Below, piece after piece: positions 1 to 6,500 of a DNA stretch of 9,221 nucleotides; position 1 is the stretch's first letter, and the number at the start of each line of letters is the position of its first letter. The translations under genes and the position numbers were made by a program. The stretch comes from Verrucomicrobiota bacterium. GTDB taxonomy: Bacteria > Verrucomicrobiota > Verrucomicrobiia > Limisphaerales > JAFMIX01. The stretch is taken from the NCBI GenBank assembly GCA_026397895.1, contig JAPLTZ010000135.1, positions 1-9,221 on the forward strand, in the 5' to 3' direction. The notes under the pieces are model-generated. The model made no database searches and had not been told where the DNA came from. It worked only from the letters and a program-made list of their open reading frames with translations.

Positions 1-141
1 CTCAAGGACGGCAAGCCGAGTCCGACCGGTCGCTACACGTTCGCGATGTGGCGGCTCTGGCGGAAGGACGACGCATTGCTGGAATCCGGCTTGCTTGGGC
101 CGGTGACCATTCAGCCGGCGCGGCGGGTGTTGGTGAAGTGA
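1..141 (+). CDS. C-terminal end of a probable GH106-type glycoside hydrolase (5' truncated)
   Basis: The reading frame is open from base 1 and ends at TGA 139-141, leaving 46 residues of a protein that begins outside the window. The visible tail contains G-R-Y-T-F-A-M-W and then L-L-E-S-G-L-L-G-P-V-T-I-Q. The complete gene downstream ends in the closely similar L-V-A-S-G-L-L-G-P-V-T-L-Q. From family knowledge, this ending closes the C-terminal sugar-binding beta-sandwich of many GH106 alpha-L-rhamnosidases and relatives. The inference is a second, paralogous enzyme placed in tandem. Only 22 bases separate its stop from the next start, with no terminator hairpin between, so the two are probably co-transcribed. 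The catalytic part is not visible, so the exact family (GH106 or a related enzyme with a GH2-like C-terminal domain) is not certain. Confidence 0.7.
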   Translation, partial: LKDGKPSPTGRYTFAMWRLWRKDDALLESGLLGPVTIQPARRVLVK

Positions 142-151
142 AGATTTTTTT

Positions 152-157
152 GAGGAG
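152..157 (+). promoter_or_regulatory. Ribosome binding site of the rhamnosidase gene
   Basis: GAGGAG lies 6 bases before the ATG at 164 and 9 bases before a second in-frame ATG at 167. Both spacings are workable, so the start could be either codon, and the encoded proteins differ by one Met. The run of seven T just upstream (145-151) has no hairpin in front of it, so it is not a terminator of the preceding gene. Confidence 0.6.
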
Positions 158-163
158 CAAACC

Positions 164-3100
164 ATGATGAAGCGAACGATGGCGGCGGTGTTGTTGCTGG
201 TGTTGTGCGGCAGCGTCGTGCAGGCGGCGGATGATCTGGCAAAAGATTTCGCCAGTCCGCCGGCAGCGGCACGGCCCGGCACTTGGTGGCGCTGGATCAA
301 TGGTAACGTCACCAAGGAAGGCATCACGCGCGATTTGACGGAAATGGCGCGGCAGGGCTTTGGCAGTGTGGATATCTTCGACGTGCGCGGTGACGTGTCT
401 CCGGGGCGGGTCGCCATGATGAGTCCCGAGTGGCGGGAGATGTTCAAGTTCGCGGTGCAGGAGGCGGCGCGGTTGAACATCCAGGTGCGGGTCAATTCGG
501 CGGCGGGCTGGGGCACGGGCGGGCCGTGGCTGGGCGAGGCTCATGCCAGCAAAACTTTGCGCTGGACGGAAACGCAGGTGGACGGGCCGCGACAGTTGGA
601 GTGCGTGCTGCCTCAGGCGACTGGCGCGGGCGCGTATTACCGCGATGTGGCGGTGCTGGCTCTCCGTGAGCGGGCGATGAGTCCCGTGCAGCCGTTGCGC
701 GTGACCGCTAGTTCGGCTTACGGCAGCGGTGATCAGGACGCGAAGAACTGGCCGCCCGAAGACGCGACGGACGGCGACCCGGAAACATTTTGGAAAACGG
801 CAACCGCGCCCACGTCGGAGAAACCGGCGTGGATTCAGTTTGATTACCACGAACCACTGACGGCGGAAGCGGTGTTCGTGGCTGGCGCGGTGAGTGGCGG
901 GCCGCAGGCTTGTGAGTTGCAGGCGTCGGACGATGGAAAAGAGTTCCGCAAAATCATTTCGTTTGAACTGGCCAAAGGAGAGACGCGTCGCGTCGCGTTT
1001 CCGGCGGTGGCGGCAAAAAGTTTTCGCCTCGTCATCGTTTCGGCGCACGCGGCGAATGTGCAGCTCGCCGAACTGCAAATTCTGCGCGCGGGCGATGAAC
1101 CGGTGTTGCGGCGCGGCATCAAGTGGTGGTTGTGGAAGTCGGCGAACCGCTCGGTCTGGGGGGATGCCGACCGGGTAGGAACCAGCGGGCAGGCGGTGCG
1201 GGCGGACGAATATGCCGACACGGATGGTGCGTGGGATTGCCGCGCGGCGGCAGTGGTGGATTTGACGGCGCGGCTGTCGCCGGACGGAAAGCTCAACTGG
1301 AAAGTGCCGCCGGGGCGATGGACAATTCTGCGCTTCGGCGCGGTGCTACTCGGCGAAGGCCCGCGGTGGATGAGCGATCTGTTGCACGGTGGCTACGAGG
1401 CCGATTGCTACAGTCGCGCGGCGGCGGAAGTGGCTTTCACCAACACGGTCGGCGTGCTGGCGCGCGACGCAGGCGCGCTGGCCGGCAAGACTTTGACGGG
1501 AGCTTTTCTCGACAGCTACGAAATCGGCGCTTCGATCAAGGGCCTGCAAGGGACTTGGACGGATGATTTCCGCGCGGAGTTCGTGCGGCGGCGCGGTTAT
1601 GATCCGGTGAAGTTTTTGCCCGCGATGGCGCGGCGGATTGTGGATGGTCGCGAAACGACAGATCGGTTTCTGCATGACTACCGGCAGACGCTCGGGGACT
1701 TGTATCTGGAGTTTTATGCGCGGCTGACGGAACTGGCGCATCGGCAGGGAATGGAATTTCGCGCGGAGAGCGGCTATGGCTCGTATCCGTTGCCGCAGAT
1801 TGACGGGCTGGCGGCATTCGGTCGCGTGGATGTGCCGATGGGCGAATACTGGTTCAACCGGATCGAGTTTTCGCAGCATTATGGTTACGCCGACCCGGTG
1901 CGGACGGCGGCTTCGGCGGCGCATATTTACGGACACCGGCTCATTGCGGCGGAGTCGCTCACCATCGCCGACGGACGGCGGCAAGCGCCGAGCGAGTGGA
2001 AGACGCATCTCGACCGCGAGTATTGCAACGGCGTGAATCAGTTCATCGCGAACTGCTGGTCGCTGCAATACGACGTGACCGCCCGGCCCGGCGTGCACAG
2101 CTACGACTTGTTGAATCCCAACCTGACGTGGTGGGAGCAGGGCCGCGCGTTTCTGCAATATCTGACACGCTGCAATCATCTCCTGCAACAAGGGTTGCCC
2201 GCGGCGGACGCGGCGTATTTCTTCGGCGAGGACACGGCGAAGTTTGTGCCGAACAAGGATTATCTCAAGCCAGCGCTGCCGGCGGGATATGAGTTCGACG
2301 GCATCAACGCCGAGGTCATCCTCCAACGGCTGGCGGTGAAGGATGGCCGGCTCGTGTTGCCGGACGGCGTGAGCTATCGCTATCTCGTGCTGTCGGCCGA
2401 GGCTGGTTGGCAGGTGACGCCGCAACTCCTGCGAAAAATCGAGAAGCTGGTGCAGGCTGGCGCAACCGTGGTCGGCCCGAAACCCGGCGGCGCTCCAGGT
2501 TTGAACGGTTATCCCAAGTCGGAAAAGGAAGTGAAACAGTTGGCCGAAAAACTTTGGGATACAGGCCGCAATCAGGGCAGGGGGCGTGTGATTTCCGCGA
2601 AGCCGATGGCCGATGTGTTCGCGCTTGATGGCGTGAAGCCGGATGTGGATGTGACCGGCATGGCGAATGGCGGAAAAATCAAGTGGTGTCATCGCCGTGC
2701 TGGCGAGACGGAGATTTATTTCTTGAGCAACCAAGATGGTCAGCCGCAAACGGGGCGCGTCACTTTCCGCGTCGCAGGCAGGCAGCCGGAATTTTGGGAT
2801 GCGCTGACCGGTGCGACGCGCAAAGCGGCGGCGTTCGCCTGCGCCGATGGCTGCACGACCGTGCCGCTGGAGCTGGCGGCGAACGGTTCGTTGTTCGTGG
2901 TTTTTCGCCAACCGGTCGCCGTCGCTCATGCTGCCGGAAACAACTTTGAGACGCTCCAGCCGCTGACGGAACTGGCCGGGCCGTGGACGGTGAAGTTCGA
3001 CCCGAAGTGGGGCGGCCCGGAGACGGCGGTGACGTTTGCGAAGTTGGAGGATTGGTCGCAGCGCGCGGAGGAGAGCATCCACCACTACTCCGGCACGGCG

Positions 3101-3448
3101 ACGTATCGGATTACCTTTGACGCGCCGGAAGCGAGCGCGACTGCCGGGCGCTCCGTGTTTTTGGATTTGGGCGTGGTGAAAAATCTGGCGCAGGTGCGGC
3201 TGAACGGCAGGGACCTGGGCGTCGTTTGGACCGCGCCGTGGCGGGTGGAGGTTACGCGGGTTTTGAAAGCGAAGGGCAACGAGTTGGAGATTGATCTGGT
3301 GAATCTTTGGTCGAACCGGCTGATCGGCGATCAAGGTTTGCCGCCAGCCAAGCGCTTCACCAAGACCAACCTGCCGGTGTTCAAGAAAGACTCGCCGCTC
3401 GTGGCGTCCGGTCTGCTCGGCCCGGTGACGTTGCAACTGGCCCAGTGA
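164..3448 (+). CDS. Exported GH106 family alpha-L-rhamnosidase with inserted discoidin-like domain
   Basis: This 1094-residue protein should hydrolyse terminal alpha-L-rhamnosyl residues from polysaccharides or glycosides in the periplasm or outside the cell. Residues 1-22 form a signal peptide (M-M-K-R, hydrophobic core, V-V-Q-A cleavage site). The Cys in the core lacks a proper lipobox. Residues about 30-140 carry the GH106 entry signature: S-P-P...A-R-P...W-W-R-W-I-N-G-N-V-T-K-E-G-I, then a G-F-G-S-V-D-I-F-D strand and G-W-G-T-G-G-P-W. Residues about 178-310 look like a discoidin/F5-8C (CBM32-like) sandwich: A-T-D-G-D-P-E-T-F-W-K-T, A-W-I-Q-F-D, and the strand end F-R-L-V-I-V-S-A-H. The catalytic barrel then continues. 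Conserved-looking acidic residues are E453 (D-S-Y-E-I-G), E535 (F-R-A-E-S) and E597 (A-A-E-S-L-T). E453 and E597 are my candidates for the acid/base pair, by position in the family, not proven. A Rossmann-like region follows at about 680-780. A GH2-type sugar-binding jelly roll spans about 970-1085 (G-T-A-T-Y-R, L-D-L-G-V-V, L-N-G-R-D-L-G-V-V-W). The length fits large GH106 members. No frame disruption is seen. Confidence 0.85.
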   Translation: MMKRTMAAVLLLVLCGSVVQAADDLAKDFASPPAAARPGTWWRWINGNVTKEGITRDLTEMARQGFGSVDIFDVRGDVSPGRVAMMSPEWREMFKFAVQEAARLNIQVRVNSAAGWGTGGPWLGEAHASKTLRWTETQVDGPRQLECVLPQATGAGAYYRDVAVLALRERAMSPVQPLRVTASSAYGSGDQDAKNWPPEDATDGDPETFWKTATAPTSEKPAWIQFDYHEPLTAEAVFVAGAVSGGPQACELQASDDGKEFRKIISFELAKGETRRVAFPAVAAKSFRLVIVSAHAANVQLAELQILRAGDEPVLRRGIKWWLWKSANRSVWGDADRVGTSGQAVRADEYADTDGAWDCRAAAVVDLTARLSPDGKLNWKVPPGRWTILRFGAVLLGEGPRWMSDLLHGGYEADCYSRAAAEVAFTNTVGVLARDAGALAGKTLTGAFLDSYEIGASIKGLQGTWTDDFRAEFVRRRGYDPVKFLPAMARRIVDGRETTDRFLHDYRQTLGDLYLEFYARLTELAHRQGMEFRAESGYGSYPLPQIDGLAAFGRVDVPMGEYWFNRIEFSQHYGYADPVRTAASAAHIYGHRLIAAESLTIADGRRQAPSEWKTHLDREYCNGVNQFIANCWSLQYDVTARPGVHSYDLLNPNLTWWEQGRAFLQYLTRCNHLLQQGLPAADAAYFFGEDTAKFVPNKDYLKPALPAGYEFDGINAEVILQRLAVKDGRLVLPDGVSYRYLVLSAEAGWQVTPQLLRKIEKLVQAGATVVGPKPGGAPGLNGYPKSEKEVKQLAEKLWDTGRNQGRGRVISAKPMADVFALDGVKPDVDVTGMANGGKIKWCHRRAGETEIYFLSNQDGQPQTGRVTFRVAGRQPEFWDALTGATRKAAAFACADGCTTVPLELAANGSLFVVFRQPVAVAHAAGNNFETLQPLTELAGPWTVKFDPKWGGPETAVTFAKLEDWSQRAEESIHHYSGTATYRITFDAPEASATAGRSVFLDLGVVKNLAQVRLNGRDLGVVWTAPWRVEVTRVLKAKGNELEIDLVNLWSNRLIGDQGLPPAKRFTKTNLPVFKKDSPLVASGLLGPVTLQLAQ
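695..1093 (+). other. Discoidin-like (F5/8 type C) domain inside the GH106 protein
   Basis: This covers residues about 178-310 of the rhamnosidase. Features of this fold are a conserved A-x-D-G-D...T-F-W segment (residues about 200-212), a following A-W-I-Q-F-D strand and a closing R-L-V-I-V-S strand. Such domains usually bind sugars or cell-surface glycans. It sits between the first barrel motifs (G-W-G-T-G-G-P-W) and the rest of the enzyme, so it is an insertion and not a terminal appendage. Boundaries are estimates by eye. Confidence 0.6.
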
Positions 3449-3544
3449 ACCGCCGGAACGCGCTGCCGGAAATCATAATTGATTTGGCAGTTTTCCTATG
3501 TTCATGCGCGATAACTTGCGTAAGTTGCCGGGTAAATCCCTGAA
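3449..3544 (+). other. Intergenic region, partly AT-rich, possible weak promoter
   Basis: This 96-base gap is longer than the 22-base gap upstream. Its middle (about 3470-3505) is clearly more AT-rich than the coding DNA around it, so a promoter for the following gene is possible. TTGGCA at 3484-3489 resembles a -35 box, but the nearest -10-like string (GATAAC, 3510-3515) is about 20 bases away, which is too far for a confident call. A CCGG pair at 3453-3456 and 3466-3469 could form only a 4-bp stem and has no T-run after it, so I see no intrinsic terminator. No clear Shine-Dalgarno precedes the ATG at 3545. Confidence 0.25.
3513..3526. repeat. Short inverted repeat before the modular gene
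   Basis: AACTT and AAGTT form a perfect 5-bp dyad around a GCGT loop, 19 bases before the ATG at 3545. It could be a weak operator half-site pair or a small hairpin in the leader. The arms are short enough to occur by chance. Confidence 0.25.
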
Positions 3545-6500
3545 ATGTCTCACCGCATGAACCAGACTGTGCCGACCCGGCAAAACTACCGGCGGGAAAT
3601 GCCGTTGCTCCGATTGGCCGCCGCGCTCGCGTTGGTTTTGGTTGCGCTGTTGCTGCCGCTGCGGGCGCAGGCCACGACCAACGCCGAAACGGTGGCGCTG
3701 TGGCTCTTCGACGAGACGAGCTACCCCGACACGCCGCTGCTGGACGGCACGCAGAACGCGTATGACTTGCGCCTGACTCCCACGGGGCAGTTGACGACCG
3801 GCAAATACGGCAACGCCCTGCGTCTCGCGCCGGGGACGAACTACAACGCCTATTACTCGGAGTGGGACGGCTCCGTGGTGAGCGCCTTCATGCTTCGGCC
3901 GTGGGGGGACATCTGTGGTTTGTGGGGGCCGACCATCACGCCCGCCAGTTTGGTGACGACGGCGGCGGGGTTGGAATGGACGTGCGAGTTCTGGCTCAAA
4001 CTGGCGGCGGCTCCGAGTGCGGAGGCGGCGGTGTTGCATTTCGGGTATGCGTATGATCCCGGCCTGACCGTCAACCTGACCGCCGGGAGCGCGGGTTTCC
4101 GGCTCACCAACAATTACGGCGGCTGGGCGGCGGTGTGTCCGGTGTCGGCAGGCGCGCTGGCCACCGGCGCGTGGCATCATGTGGCGTTCACCGTCTCGGC
4201 GACGGGCAATCGCGTGAATCTTTTCGTGGACGGGCAGCAGCAGGCGGGCAGTTCCTGGAACATCATTTCCAAACAGTCGCTGCCGAACACCAACTTTCCG
4301 GCCTCCCTCGTCATGACCACCTACGGCGTCTTCGACGCCTCGCAAAATTACGAGCGCTTCCGTTCCTACCGCTTCAACCTGTCGCTGGGCGAAGACCGGC
4401 ACGGCGCGGCGGATTTGGACGGCTATCTGGATGAGGTTCGCGTTTCTTCGGTGGTGCGCTACACCGGCAACTTCACGCCGCCCGGCAGTTTTTCCTACAA
4501 CTACGGCACAAACGCCCCGGCGGATTCCGTGACGAACGGCCCGGCGATATTGTTCGGGACGAACGCGCCAAGCGGGACGGTGCAGTTGGGCAGCCGCCGG
4601 CATCTGTTCATTGACAGCGTGCTGCTCGACACGACCAACAACGTCCAGCGGACGGTCAACATCCCGCGTATCGAGCCGGTGGTGACCCCGTATCTCAACG
4701 GCGACCTGAACGTGGTGGATCACGCCGGCGAGGTGTGGGTGGTGCTGCCTGACAGCTACGAATCGGGCGTGGGCGCGGTGCGGATTTATGAGTCGGCGAA
4801 CGGCACGAATTTCACGGCCCCGAGCTTGGGCGTCATCGAGTATAACGGTTCAACCAACAATAATCTGGTTCTGAACCACACGCCGATGTGGGCGGGCACG
4901 TTCAAGGATACGAATCCCAACATCCCCGCCGACGAGCGGTTCAAGATGACCGGCTGGGTGGCGAATTCCGGGATTCAACTGTTCACCTCGGGCGACCTGA
5001 TCCACTGGCGGCGCAACGAGACGATGATGTTGCCGTTGTGCAGCGGCGGCGGATCGGAGACTTACTGGGACGACCAGAACGGCTATTACAAGTATTTCAT
5101 CAAACGCGATCCGCACTTCGCCAGCCCGACCTGCGCTTCCGCCGGCGGGCGGACAGGCGTGGGCTTTGAGACGCGCGCCGTCACCAAGGAATGGCCGTTC
5201 CAGGTTCTCGCTTCGCCTTACTACGCCGGCTGGGCTTCGCCGGTGGTCACCTGCGAAGGCCCGGTTGTTTTCGGCACCAACTCCTTTGGCGACGTTTATC
5301 GGACGCGCGCGATCAAATATCCGTGGGCGCCCGACGTGTATCTGGCCTTCGTCTGGCGGTTTGCCGCGGACGACGTGCGCCGGACGGAGTTGAGCATCAG
5401 CCGGGACGGCACCAACTGGACCGGGCTGGGGGCCACCGGACTGTATCTGCCCAGCGGCATGGCCATCGGCGGCTTCACCAACGGCGAGGCGATGATGCAC
5501 TACGGGCTGGTCCGCCGGGGAAATTCCATCTGGCAATACGCCGATTTCAACAACGGCAGCCACCACGGCTACAACGGCGTCACCACCATGTCGGCGTTCG
5601 CGCGGCTGGTGCAACGGCTCGACGGCTTCGTCTCGTTCGATGCGGGCACGAACACCGGTTTGGCGACCACGCGCCCGCTGGTTTTCAGCGGCAGCCGGCT
5701 GGTGCTGAATCTCGATTCCCATTCCGGCGTGACGAAAGTGGCGTTGCTCGACACGAACGGCGTGGCGCTGGCGGGCTACGCGTTGACCGACTGCGACCCC
5801 ATCACGGCGGACTCGGTGAATCAGATCGTCACCTGGCACAGCAATTCGTCCGTCGCCAGCCTGTCCGGCACGGCGGTGCGCGTGCAGTTGCAGATGACGC
5901 AGAGCAAACTCTACGCGCTGCAATTCGCCACCTCCGGCCCCGTCGTTGTGGACACGGTGGAATACTGGAACGGCCTGGAAAATCCGCACGCGCTGGACGG
6001 CGTCACCCTGACCGGCGCGGGCGTGGCGACGAATCCCTACGTTTACACCATCCCCGCCGGGATGAGCATCACGGCGAACGGCGCGATCTGGCTGACTTCC
6101 GACCTCGGCAACACGAACGAAGACGCGGCGATCAAATTCGTGTTCGCGGGCGGCGATTTGCAGATGGAGGCGGGCGCGGTGATCAGCACGAGCCGGCCCT
6201 TGCGCACGGGCGCGATGGATTTCATCCTCGACATGGCCGGGCACAACATCACCGGTGCCGGCAAAATCGTCGGCCTGCGCGGCCCCGCCGGCAATCGCGC
6301 GTATAAGCCGCGCGACGTGACCGTCACGAACGCGGTGGACGTGACGTTGCAGGACATCACGCAGGCGGCCGGCGGCAGTGCCGGCGGCAACATCGTCGTC
6401 AAAGCCCGGAACGTGACGGTCAACGACGTGGACACGCGCGCCTTCCGCACCGACAACCAGACCGTCAACGGCTCGCTCGAACTGCGGGCGCTGGACGCCG

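Noticed and set aside
142..163. T-run at 145-151 as a terminator of the upstream gene
   Set aside because: No GC-rich hairpin precedes it, and it runs straight into the ribosome binding site of the next gene.
1346..3436. Long antisense open frame (about 700 codons) opposite the GH106 gene
   Set aside because: Its translation is Arg/His/Gln-rich without domains. It mirrors the codon bias of the high-GC sense gene, which has clear family motifs.
3484..3500. Sigma-54-type promoter (TTGGCA element)
   Set aside because: The required TTGC-like -12 element is not found at the correct spacing.
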